Origin: Dehalococcoidia bacterium
Lineage (GTDB): Bacteria > Chloroflexota > Dehalococcoidia > GIF9 > AB-539-J10
Direction: 5' to 3'
Length of the DNA stretch: 5,386 nt
Assembly: GCA_018399375.1 (NCBI GenBank)
Contig: JAGYOV010000073.1
Span: 1-5,386, forward strand
Shown here: positions 1 through 5,271 of the stretch, in pieces
Numbering within the stretch: position 1 is the stretch's first letter
Layout of the letters: the number at the start of each line of letters is the position of its first letter
Notes under the pieces: generated by a model
Seen by the model: only the letters and a program-made list of their open reading frames with translations
Databases searched by the model: none
Told to the model about the DNA's origin: nothing
Position numbers and translations under genes: made by a program

Positions 1-543
1 GAACCGGCAAGCGCAATGCTGGATAAACTATATCAAAGTATTGCTGATGCGAAAGTAGACAATGTACAGGTAGTACGATCTTCCTGGGAAGAGGCGGATA
101 TTAAACCACACGATATTGCAGTGTGTGCTCACGCAACGTATGCTAGCCCGGACCTGCTTGCCTTCATTCGTAAGATGGAGTGCTGTACCATCAAAACTTG
201 TTGCCTGGCCATGCGTTTACCTCCATCCGATGGAATAATTGCTGAATTATCGTCCATTATTAACGGACAACCTCATGATAGCCCCAATGCCATCATAGCT
301 TATAATGCTCTTTATTCGGCCGGCATTTATGCCAACATATTGGTGGAGGATAACATTTATAATTGGGCCGATGATAACTTTGAGGGAGCTTTTGCCAGAG
401 CTAAGCGTCATCTTAATCTCCAGTCATCAGCTAAACATGACGCACTTATTCGAGATGTACTAACAAGACGCCTGAAGCTGGTAAAAAAACGCTATGCGTG
501 GCCTGATGGCATGCGGTCGGCTCTTATCTGGTGGAATCCATAG
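1..543 (+). CDS. class I SAM-dependent methyltransferase, C-terminal part (5' truncated by window edge)
   Basis: The frame is open from base 1 and ends with TAG at 541-543, giving 180 codons. The first residues, EPASAMLDKL, match the stretch after methyltransferase motif I, where an acidic residue (here E1) contacts the SAM ribose. An ATG at 16 is therefore internal (M6) and not the true start. Further on, DIAVCAHATYASPDLLAFIRK at about residues 39-59 fits motif IV and the following strand and helix of the Rossmann-like fold. The end, RYAWPDGMRSALIWW, is a tail style I associate with corrin-pathway or environmental methyltransferases of this group. The glycine-rich SAM loop would lie upstream, outside the window. 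The substrate cannot be inferred. The class assignment is fairly safe, but any precise role would be a guess. No linked partner gene is visible, since the next gene is convergent. Confidence 0.75.
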   Translation, partial: EPASAMLDKLYQSIADAKVDNVQVVRSSWEEADIKPHDIAVCAHATYASPDLLAFIRKMECCTIKTCCLAMRLPPSDGIIAELSSIINGQPHDSPNAIIAYNALYSAGIYANILVEDNIYNWADDNFEGAFARAKRHLNLQSSAKHDALIRDVLTRRLKLVKKRYAWPDGMRSALIWWNP

Positions 544-880
544 GGGATGACAACCAATGCTACTTTCCTCGTCAAGAGGCAAACTTATTGAGCTTGGGTA
601 GCTTTCAATGACAAACAAGGACCAGCTCCCTCTTATGGTTGACAACCCTTATTCCAATTAGCGCAATGTTTTGTACGTTAACCCGAGAGCGATCAATACC
701 GAAATCCGGACTTTAAGGATAAGTGGGGCGCTATCCTTTTCACATGAATTTCAGCACATGGTTGACTTTTATGGGTGATAATATCGGGGCTCTCATTGTT
801 AGCCAGCAATTATGAAGTATCCTGGGGGCAAGGTTGGTGCAGGGGTCTTAATCCAGATTGGTATATTAAACATATTTTAG
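544..880. other. intergenic spacer between convergent genes, no supported gene
   Basis: This 337-base stretch separates the convergent methyltransferase and pncB genes. It holds only very short ATG-initiated frames (547-591, 608-661 and 744-815 on the plus strand) without clear ribosome binding sites or recognisable products. A perfect 7-bp inverted repeat (AAGGATA 715-721, TATCCTT 732-738) with a 10-base loop is followed on the plus strand by only two further T residues. It could be a weak terminator for the methyltransferase transcript, but it lies 170 bases past the stop codon. I see no clear terminator directly after pncB. Confidence 0.5.
715..740 (+). terminator. weak candidate hairpin terminator
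   Basis: A perfect 7-bp stem (715-721 with 732-738) encloses a 10-base loop, and the 3' arm runs into a TTTT stretch at 737-740. The stem is AT-rich and the T run is short, so intrinsic termination would be inefficient. It is the only such element between the two convergent genes. It could also be chance. Confidence 0.2.
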
Positions 881-2284
881 CTAGCTCTCTCCCAGGTCTC
901 TTGTGAGGCGCTGAGCAGGCCCCGCCTCTACCTCTATAGCCTCCAGTTCTTGCTCGAGGCTTTCCTTCAGGGCTTGCAGGCTGGGGCTGAGGTTTACCTG
1001 GTAGATATCCGGATTCCGTAACTCCTTGTACTTTTCGTTGAGATGGCTGAACTCGTTCCGAAATTGCTCTCGAATTTCTCCCAGGGAAGGTAGTGGAGCC
1101 GTAATGTGACCATTTGCCATCACCTCTTTTAGCAGCGGCTGAGTACCATCCATATGCTCATTACGGAGGGCAATAACGTCGTGGTGTAGATGGCCGACCT
1201 CGTTAAAGCGGAAAACCTGTTTGGCATCGGGAAGGGAAACTTTGTTGGAGCTTAGCTTCATTATCGGGCGTTCACCGTAACGGACCAGCTTGTAAGCCAT
1301 GTCGGTCCAGGGGGCATCTCTCGAGACGCCCATCTTGGTGCCAACGCCATAAGCATCGTAGGGGGCATTTTCCTGTGATAGCTCGTCGAGGTCGAACTCG
1401 TCCAATCCGCCGCTGCCTATGATCTTAACGTTGGAGAAACCGGCCTCATCCAGGATGAGGCGCACCTCCTGCCCCAGGGTTAGCAGGTCGCCAGAGTCGA
1501 TGCGCACTCCCTGCAGGCGCTGGTTCCTGGCAGCCATCTCTCTGGCTACCTCGACTGCCTTATGTGCACCGGTGATGGCATCGTAGGTCTCAATAAGCAG
1601 AATCGAGCGCTCAGGGAAGTTACGAGCAAAGGCGCGGAAGGCATCGATCTCACGTTCGTAGCTGCTGACGAAAGAATGGGCCATTGTGCCTGATAGTGGA
1701 ATATCATAGGTTACTCCCGCCAGGACGTTGCTGGTGGCGCTGAAGCCAGCAATGTAGCTTGCTCTGGCCACCTTCATTCCGGCATCTGTTCCCTGAGTGC
1801 GCCGCAGGGAAAAATCAACAACGCTGCGCCCGCGCGCTGCATGGACGCAACGGGCGGCCTTGCTGGCTATCAAGGTCTGCAGATTTACCTGGTTGATAAT
1901 GAATGTTTCCACAAGTTGGGCTTCGATTATAGGAGCCGTTACTTCCAGCACTGGCTCATCCACAAAGAAGAGCCGTCCCTCCGGGATAGCCCGTACTTCT
2001 CCGCTAAAGCGTAGTTCTTTCAGATAATCCAGGAAGTCATCCGAGAATATTCCGGTGCGATGGAGCTGGTCTAATGCCTTTGGTGTGAAGCGAAAAGATT
2101 CCAGGTAGCGCAGCACGTCCTCCAGACCGCAGGATACGAAGAAGCCACGGTTAGGTGGATATTTACGGATAAACAGGCTAAATGTGGCTGGCTCGTTATG
2201 GCCTTCATGGAGATAGCCCTGGGCCATGGTAAGCTCGTAGAGATCGGTCAGCAATGCCACATCTTCTTCAAATTGCATCATCAT
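881..2284 (-). CDS. pncB: nicotinate phosphoribosyltransferase
   Basis: This enzyme makes nicotinate mononucleotide from nicotinate and PRPP with ATP hydrolysis, the committing step of the Preiss-Handler route to NAD in the cytoplasm. The 467-residue product has the usual length of the long bacterial subfamily. Diagnostic segments are TDLYELTMAQGY (13-24) at the N terminus, DFSLRRTQGTDAG (157-169), GTMAHS (199-204) with His203 at the position of the histidine that is phosphorylated in this family, GVRIDSGDL (259-267) for phosphoribosyl binding, SGGLDEF (291-297) and GVGTKM (313-318). Three ATGs stand in a row. The outermost is preferred because AAGGAGG (2295-2301) lies 10 bases before it and the alternatives are 13 and 16 bases away. 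Its ATG overlaps the TGA of the upstream remnant as ATGA, which suggests translational coupling. No key residue appears lost, so this gene looks functional although its upstream neighbour has decayed. Confidence 0.97.
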   Translation of the reverse strand: MMMQFEEDVALLTDLYELTMAQGYLHEGHNEPATFSLFIRKYPPNRGFFVSCGLEDVLRYLESFRFTPKALDQLHRTGIFSDDFLDYLKELRFSGEVRAIPEGRLFFVDEPVLEVTAPIIEAQLVETFIINQVNLQTLIASKAARCVHAARGRSVVDFSLRRTQGTDAGMKVARASYIAGFSATSNVLAGVTYDIPLSGTMAHSFVSSYEREIDAFRAFARNFPERSILLIETYDAITGAHKAVEVAREMAARNQRLQGVRIDSGDLLTLGQEVRLILDEAGFSNVKIIGSGGLDEFDLDELSQENAPYDAYGVGTKMGVSRDAPWTDMAYKLVRYGERPIMKLSSNKVSLPDAKQVFRFNEVGHLHHDVIALRNEHMDGTQPLLKEVMANGHITAPLPSLGEIREQFRNEFSHLNEKYKELRNPDIYQVNLSPSLQALKESLEQELEAIEVEAGPAQRLTRDLGES

Positions 2285-2580
2285 AGGTTGCGTTCCTCCT
2301 TGTGAGAGTCTTTCTCCAAGGCGATCAAGGTAGACTGCTCGGCAAAGGTCATCGCCATGTGCTTTCCATCGAATCCTCGCCGCTCCAGGAGCGATTCAGC
2401 CATTTCGAGTTTCATATGAGTGTTATCAGTATAGCGTAACGGGACCGGTTCTGCCTCCAGGCGCTACAGAGCGGAGCGATTTACCGTTCGCATTTCTTCA
2501 AAAGGTGCTCCCAGCGCATCTCCTCCTGCCACTCCAGGTATGGCAACGCGAAAACAGTCTTTTAGCTTCTCCTGTTCCAT
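2281..2580 (-). pseudogene. ADP-ribosylglycohydrolase (DraG/ARH family) remnant
   Basis: This region is too fragmented to appear as a long ORF. Read from ATG 2578-2580 it gives 100 codons including the stop, with an in-frame TAG at codon 39 (2464-2466). The N terminus contains GGDALGAPFEEM (19-30), and after the TAG comes PLRYTDNTHM (47-56), then AESLLERRGFDGKHMAMTFAE. These match the start of ADP-ribosylglycohydrolases, which remove ADP-ribose from proteins or small molecules using a Mg-binding T-D-D-T motif. Here the second aspartate is Asn53. Family members are usually about 300 residues, so more than 200 are missing after FAE. The last codons still reach a TGA that overlaps the pncB start (ATGA), suggesting an internal loss that kept the 3' junction. 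The start lies 1 base after the stop of the hydrolase gene. Product activity is very unlikely. Confidence 0.8.
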
Positions 2581-2581
2581 A

Positions 2582-3280
2582 TCAGGTAATTTCTTGGACA
2601 ATCCTTATCCTGTTGATAGCCATGTGATAAAGAAACACTTGATGAAAGAAATCCCCGGGGTGGGCCATAGCGCCGGAGCGCTCGGCTACTTCTTCTGGAA
2701 TATCGAATGTGTCCACAGCGTTAACTGGAATGATTACCTGGTAATCTCGCTCGTTTCGGGCATTGGCGCGCAGGCGCAGGTACATCGCCAGCTGGTAGAC
2801 GCACAGGTCAGTGCAGTCCCCTACGACAATGGCCGTATTCACTTGCCTGTGTTCGTCAAGCCAGGTATCAAAACCGCTCCCGAGTGATGGATGCAGTGAG
2901 TTCTTCTGGATAATGGTGAAAAGGTTCGAAAAGGGTAGAGAGCGTAATTCTGGAATAGTCTCTGATTCCTCACTTCCCTGAATGGCGTGTGGTGGGAAGG
3001 CCTCGAACTCGGTTGCCCGGGGATGGTGGGCATCCTGTAACAGAACGAAATTGCGGATGCCGTGTTCGTAGGCTTTTTGGAATAGCGCCACTACCGGCCG
3101 TGCTAATTTTCCCACGCGCTCTGATGCGAGGTTACCTGTGGTCAAGAAGCCTGATATCACGTCGGATGAGAATACTCCTGCCCGGGAAGGATTGGGCACT
3201 GCTTCTTCTATGGCCAGCGGCTGTATCTGTTCAAACCACCGTGTAATGTATGGTGGTATTTGTGTTAAGGTAGTATTCAT
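2582..3280 (-). CDS. isochorismatase-fold cysteine hydrolase, probable nicotinamidase
   Basis: The likely reaction is hydrolysis of nicotinamide to nicotinate and ammonia, feeding the pncB product encoded downstream in the same operon. Numbered from the chosen start, the 232-residue protein shows the Asp-Lys-Cys triad of the superfamily: D40 in VFSSDVISGF, K126 in IIQKNSL, and C160 in VVGDCTDLCV, the usual GxxTDxCV-type cysteine loop. A D-x-H pair (D83, H85) and a later PPH (H98) followed by QGSEESE resemble the metal site and substrate loop of PncA-type nicotinamidases. Other amidohydrolases share this fold, so the substrate rests partly on operon context. ATG 3278-3280 is chosen because GGGAG (3289-3293) sits 8 bases before it. 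ATG 3284-3286 is only 2 bases from that site. ATG 3302-3304 would overlap the upstream stop as ATGA but has no good ribosome site, and adds 8 residues. Confidence 0.88.
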   Translation of the reverse strand: MNTTLTQIPPYITRWFEQIQPLAIEEAVPNPSRAGVFSSDVISGFLTTGNLASERVGKLARPVVALFQKAYEHGIRNFVLLQDAHHPRATEFEAFPPHAIQGSEESETIPELRSLPFSNLFTIIQKNSLHPSLGSGFDTWLDEHRQVNTAIVVGDCTDLCVYQLAMYLRLRANARNERDYQVIIPVNAVDTFDIPEEVAERSGAMAHPGDFFHQVFLYHMAINRIRIVQEIT

Positions 3281-3300
3281 ATTCATATCTCCCGTAATTT

Positions 3301-3492
3301 TCATTCGGCCATTTCCAGCAACCGAAAGTATTCTTCTGCGTGGAGTATCTGCCCCGCTCCTTCCTTCCCCATCTGCCGAAGTCTCTTGTGAAACTCCCTG
3401 TAACGGCTGACGTTAGTGTTGGCCAATGCGCTAAAGTGCTCCGGCGGGAAACGCGATATTCTGGCAAAAGGCGCCAGCTCACCAATCGTCAT
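3301..3492 (-). CDS. small protein of unknown function, possibly the C-terminal part of a frame-disrupted gene
   Basis: I do not recognise this 63-residue product. It is the first intact frame after the operon promoter and ends in a TGA (3301-3303) that overlaps the first possible ATG of the hydrolase gene, so it is part of the same transcript. It is charged, predicted mostly helical by eye, and has no signal peptide or membrane segment. A ribosome site GGAG (3498-3501) lies 5 bases before ATG 3490-3492, so translation from here is possible. However, the same frame stays open upstream to 3564 and reads like ordinary protein (for example FPGDVISEVSPGLLTLGD). A short ATG frame starting at 3592 runs into it with a one-base shift. 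A single ancestral gene of about 96 codons is thus plausible. No function can be given; operon position only suggests a link to NAD metabolism. Confidence 0.5.
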   Translation of the reverse strand: MTIGELAPFARISRFPPEHFSALANTNVSRYREFHKRLRQMGKEGAGQILHAEEYFRLLEMAE

Positions 3493-3556
3493 GATATCTC
3501 CAAGGGTAAGCAGGCCGGGGCTGACTTCACTAATAACATCACCAGGGAAGGCTTCC

Positions 3557-3592
3557 TCATTGGCTCAATTGGCTCACTCGAATCGCTGTCAT
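3557..3592 (-). pseudogene. possible 5' end of the disrupted first operon gene
   Basis: An 11-codon frame (MTAIRVSQLSQ) starts at ATG 3590-3592, about 20 bases after the predicted transcription start, and stops at TGA 3557-3559. Skipping one base at that stop joins it to the open frame that continues into the 63-residue ORF. A period-9 direct repeat (GAGCCAATT, GAGCCAATG on the minus strand, 3560-3577) covers the end of this frame. The reading is tentative, as the fragment is short and the ribosome site is weak. Confidence 0.3.
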
Positions 3593-3620
3593 CTTTTCAA
3601 CCAATAAGAGCTTTGTTGCA

Positions 3621-3649
3621 ATTCTACTATCTAAAATGACTTTTTTCAA
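3621..3649 (-). promoter_or_regulatory. sigma70-type promoter of the NAD-salvage operon
   Basis: On the minus strand TTGAAA (3644-3649) and TAGAAT (3621-3626) are separated by exactly 17 bases. Each matches five of six consensus bases. Transcription would start near 3614, about 22 bases before ATG 3592 and about 120 before ATG 3492. It reads toward the hydrolase and pncB genes with no other good promoter seen between. I could not identify a NrtR, NiaR or other NAD-regulator operator here. Confidence 0.6.
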
Positions 3650-3730
3650 TCGTAAAGAGGAAATGGATACCGCCTCTCGGTGCTTTGGGTTGAAAAAAAT
3701 GAAACTAAACTGGATTTGGGATATCAACAG

Positions 3731-3776
3731 GTAGAACTTTTTGACATCATTTGCTTCAGTGCTCTAGTTGTTCTAC
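3731..3776. repeat. 7-bp inverted repeat flanking the candidate promoter
   Basis: GTAGAAC (3731-3737) and its exact reverse complement GTTCTAC (3770-3776) bracket the -35 and -10 hexamers. The arms are 39 bases apart from start to start. Such placement could be an operator pair for a dimeric regulator. A 7-bp match in AT-rich sequence can also arise by chance. Confidence 0.3.
3741..3768 (+). promoter_or_regulatory. candidate promoter of the zinc-ribbon gene
   Basis: A perfect -35 hexamer TTGACA (3741-3746) is followed after 16 bases by TCTAGT (3763-3768), a four-of-six match to a -10. It would give a leader of roughly 180 bases before the ATG at 3959. The -35 is strong and the -10 weak, so regulation by an activator or a different start further downstream are both possible. 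Confidence 0.4.
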
Positions 3777-3958
3777 TCTTCTAGTAGTCCAAGGTGCTAG
3801 AATGTTCAATAGTCAGTTGTGGTATTTCTTCTTTTGTGGTATAGTTATATCGGTTCTAGTTTAGGTTATAACAAGCTTTTCGAAAGCTGCTCATAGAGAA
3901 TCTTCCTAAGTATTGGATGACCCGAACTCTAGCTAATATTAAGAGAGGAGGTCATTCA

Positions 3959-4258
3959 ATGAGTTTTGAGGACAAATCCCTTCGATGCTACGATTGTGGT
4001 GCCACATTTACCTTCAGCGCTGAGGAACAGGAGTTCTACCAGTCGAAAGGCTATACTAACGAGCCCAAGCGTTGCCCGGAGTGTCGACAGTCACGGAAGT
4101 CAGCACGCTACGACAGTAGCAGCTACAGAGCCCCGCGTCAGATGTTCCCCGCTATTTGTGCTGAATGTGGAAAGAGCACTGAAGTTCCGTTTCAGCCTAG
4201 CGGTGACAGACCTGTGTACTGCAGCGATTGTTACCGGAAAGTGCGACTAAGTAGATAG
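3959..4258 (+). CDS. double zinc-ribbon protein (zf_trcl / CxxC-CxxC type)
   Basis: The 99-residue protein has two four-cysteine modules. The first is C10-x2-C13 with C39-x2-C42, in a segment that reads LRCYDCGATFTFS, EQEFYQSKG and RCPECR, as in the probable zinc-ribbon domain found in many bacterial small proteins. The second is C67-x2-C70 with C88-x2-C91, containing CGKSTEVPF and RPVYCSDC. The modules are joined by a serine, arginine and tyrosine-rich linker (about 44-63). Each probably binds one zinc ion; nucleic-acid binding is a reasonable but unproven role. The start is ATG 3959 because AGGAGG (3946-3951) lies 7 bases before it; the longer frame from 3917 would place this ribosome site inside coding sequence. 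The next gene on this strand encodes an RNA-binding RRM protein, a pairing in keeping with RNA handling. A strong hairpin follows, so it is probably its own transcript. Confidence 0.9.
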   Translation: MSFEDKSLRCYDCGATFTFSAEEQEFYQSKGYTNEPKRCPECRQSRKSARYDSSSYRAPRQMFPAICAECGKSTEVPFQPSGDRPVYCSDCYRKVRLSR

Positions 4259-4268
4259 TTGAGGTAGC

Positions 4269-4328
4269 CCTGAGTCGCATCCGGGTTGGGTAACCAGTCT
4301 GGATGTGGCTCAGGTAAATTTGATTTTT
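4269..4328 (+). terminator. 14-bp stem hairpin, probable terminator of the zinc-ribbon gene
   Basis: Bases 4269-4282 pair along their full length with 4301-4314 (14 pairs, two of them G-U), starting 10 bases after the zinc-ribbon stop codon. The 18-base loop can form a further 4-bp stem (GGTT 4284-4287 with AACC 4292-4295). The T tract is imperfect: AAATTTGA, then TTTTT at 4324-4328. Position and stability suggest an intrinsic terminator, or an RNA processing or stability element between the two plus-strand genes. Confidence 0.6.
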
Positions 4329-4353
4329 GCCTCTAGAAGTATCAATATATAAG
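4320..4353 (+). promoter_or_regulatory. weak candidate promoter upstream of the RRM gene
   Basis: After the hairpin, TTGATT (4320-4325) is followed by TATATA and TATAAG (4346-4353). The spacing of 20 to 22 bases is longer than the usual 17, so this is weak. If used, it would give the RRM gene a leader of about 180 bases that includes the 46-codon ORF. Confidence 0.25.
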
Positions 4354-4400
4354 GTGAATCATGGAAATCGCTGTTGCGTCGTTTTTCAAAAGAAGGTGTA

Positions 4401-4541
4401 ATGAGTGGCATCTTGTGTGAGGTAAAAGACAACACCCGTTTTGTCTCTAAGAGTGAGGGCAGCCTGCATCAAAGCCAAAAAGAGCGCCTGGCGGAGGCGG
4501 CGGCAGGGATATTAGTCGAAATTAGGAGGGATCTATTATGA
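4401..4541 (+). CDS. possible 46-residue ORF coupled to the RRM gene
   Basis: The frame starts at ATG 4401 and runs 46 codons to TGA 4539-4541, which overlaps the RRM start as ATGA. The product begins MSGILCEVKD and ends AAAGILVEIRRDLL, with a charged, probably helical C-terminal half. I do not recognise it. The ribosome site is poor: GAAGG (4392-4396) is only 4 bases before the ATG. For the gene: the ATGA junction and a balanced residue composition. Against: short length, weak initiation signal, and the fact that its 3' end must contain the RRM ribosome site. It could be a leader peptide that tunes RRM translation. Confidence 0.35.
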   Translation: MSGILCEVKDNTRFVSKSEGSLHQSQKERLAEAAAGILVEIRRDLL

Positions 4542-4879
4542 AAATCTATGTGGGTAATCTGTCTTTTGATGTTACTGAGGATGAACTGTCAGCAGAATTC
4601 AGCAATTATGGCAATGTGGAATCTGTGGCCATTCCATCTGATAGGATTAGCGGGCGGCCAAGGGGTTTTGCCTTTGTGGAAATGGCATCAAAAGCCGAAG
4701 CTGAAGCTGCTATAGCAGGACTGAACGGTAAATCTTTGAGGGACAGGACCATTGTAGTCAATGAGTCTCGTCCTCGTGAGGGTGGCGGTTCATATGGGAA
4801 TAGGAGAAGTGGTGGCTACAGTGGTGGATATGGGAGTGGAGGTGGTCGCTCGGAGGGTGGCAGGCAGCGAAGATACTAA
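4538..4879 (+). CDS. RRM RNA-binding protein with glycine-rich tail
   Basis: The 113-residue protein has one complete RNA recognition motif over about residues 1-80. RNP2 is IYVGNL (3-8) and RNP1 is RGFAFVEM (42-49), with the aromatic residues at Y4, F44 and F46 that stack on RNA bases. The segment AAIAGLNGKSLRDRTIVVNE closes the domain. Residues 84-113 form a low-complexity tail rich in Gly, Ser, Arg and Tyr, like the tails of cyanobacterial and other bacterial cold-inducible Rbp proteins and plant glycine-rich proteins. The expected role is binding single-stranded RNA in the cytoplasm, perhaps as a chaperone in the cold; that is family knowledge and not shown here. The ribosome site AGGAGG (4524-4529) is 8 bases before the ATG. 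A decayed paralogue follows 99 bases downstream. No key residue is missing. Confidence 0.95.
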   Translation: MKIYVGNLSFDVTEDELSAEFSNYGNVESVAIPSDRISGRPRGFAFVEMASKAEAEAAIAGLNGKSLRDRTIVVNESRPREGGGSYGNRRSGGYSGGYGSGGGRSEGGRQRRY

Positions 4880-4887
4880 GTGCTACC

Positions 4888-4905
4888 GACGACTTAAATT
4901 TCGTC
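4888..4905 (+). terminator. weak hairpin after the RRM gene
   Basis: GACGA (4888-4892) pairs with TCGTC (4901-4905) around an 8-base loop, 9 bases past the RRM stop codon. No T tract follows directly. It is a weak terminator or mRNA 3'-end candidate. Confidence 0.2.
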
Positions 4906-4978
4906 TTGCAGTTGGCTGATGTTTTTCCTGTTTCCCTGTCACGGATCGGGACGTTGGTGTCGATTTGTTAAAGGGCAC

Positions 4979-5271
4979 ATGACGAATATATATGTAGGAG
5001 ATCTGTCGCTTGAAAAATGGCTGGAGACAGGTTGTGTCAGGAGTTCATGATATTCGGAGAAGAAATATCCGTAATTATGATGAACAGCCGATATCCCGAT
5101 ATCGATTAACCCATGGGCTATGGTTATGTTGAAATGCCCTTGAAATCCGGGGCTCAACCACAATCGCCAATCTTGGAGGGAGAGAGGCTGAGCGTCCGGG
5201 GTGTAAATGTCATTGAGGCCCTGCTGCTATTGAATAAGAGTGGGATGGCCAATGTTAAAAATAATAATTGA
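4979..5271 (+). pseudogene. decayed second RRM RNA-binding protein gene
   Basis: Reading all three plus frames together recovers a second RRM. Frame one from ATG 4979 gives MTNIYVGDLSLE with RNP2 IYVGDL. At the A5 run 5013-5017 the homology moves to another frame, giving LCQEFMIFGEEISVIMM. That frame meets a TAA at 5107-5109 and resumes at once with PMGYGYVEMPLKSGAQ, where MGYGYVEM is RNP1. TIANLGG (5160-5180) fits best in the third frame, then RLSVRGVNVIEA (5185-5220) returns to the previous one, ending at TGA 5269-5271. Conserved spacing shows a former gene of about 95 codons without the glycine tail of its neighbour. At least one frameshift and one nonsense codon are needed to explain it, plus a probable compensating pair of indels. 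It is probably an old tandem or related paralogue of the upstream RRM gene. Sequencing error could explain the homopolymer shift but hardly all the lesions. Confidence 0.85.

Larger units (their letters stand above)
3593..3958. other. AT-rich divergent intergenic region
   Basis: This spacer divides the leftward NAD operon from the rightward zinc-ribbon gene. It is clearly richer in A and T than the flanking genes and has no supported coding frame. It holds the minus-strand promoter at 3621-3649, a plus-strand promoter candidate at 3741-3768, an inverted repeat around the latter (3731-3776), and a small hairpin (AGCTTT 3874-3879 with AAAGCT 3883-3888). A TATAAC at 3867-3872 is an alternative -10 for the zinc-ribbon gene but lacks a good -35. 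If the upstream promoter is used, the leader would be about 180 bases. Confidence 0.6.

Noticed and set aside
460..645. 61-codon minus-strand ORF over the methyltransferase 3' end
   Set aside because: It overlaps a recognisable coding sequence, has no ribosome site and no family-like motif.
547..815. Three tiny plus-strand ORFs (547-591, 608-661, 744-815)
   Set aside because: They have 14 to 23 codons, no ribosome sites and no recognisable sequence, and are expected by chance in non-coding DNA.
1797..2027. 76-codon plus-strand ORF inside pncB
   Set aside because: It is antisense to a well-identified gene, and its Arg, Thr and Ser-rich composition is typical of a shadow frame.
2464..2466. 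TAG read as pyrrolysine or another recoded residue in the ADP-ribosylglycohydrolase frame
   Set aside because: The frame also lacks most of the domain and a metal-binding Asp, so simple decay is the better explanation. No pyrrolysine genes are in view.
2540..2887. 115-codon plus-strand ORF across the hydrolase 3' end
   Set aside because: It is antisense to the region encoding the catalytic cysteine loop and the start of the ADP-ribosylglycohydrolase remnant, with no initiation signal or known motif.
3555..3567. Programmed +1 frameshift at CAA TGA G, as in prfB
   Set aside because: The stimulatory upstream Shine-Dalgarno sequence and slippery CUU codon of prfB are absent; a mutation or read error is simpler.
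2989..3639. Plus-strand ORFs at 2989, 3138, 3340 and 3416, and minus-strand ORFs at 2839-3033 and 3231-3485
   Set aside because: They are alternative frames of the NAD operon genes, overlap one another and have no plausible ribosome site or motif.
3966..4250. 94-codon ORF in another frame of the zinc-ribbon gene
   Set aside because: It is a shadow frame; the cysteine motifs and AGGAGG site support the other frame.
4361..4420. 19-codon ORF with AAGGTG in front (MEIAVASFF...)
   Set aside because: It is very short, overlaps the 46-codon ORF in another frame and has no supporting feature beyond a partial ribosome site.
4939..5163. 74-codon minus-strand ORF
   Set aside because: It is antisense to the RRM pseudogene, whose motifs are evident on the plus strand.
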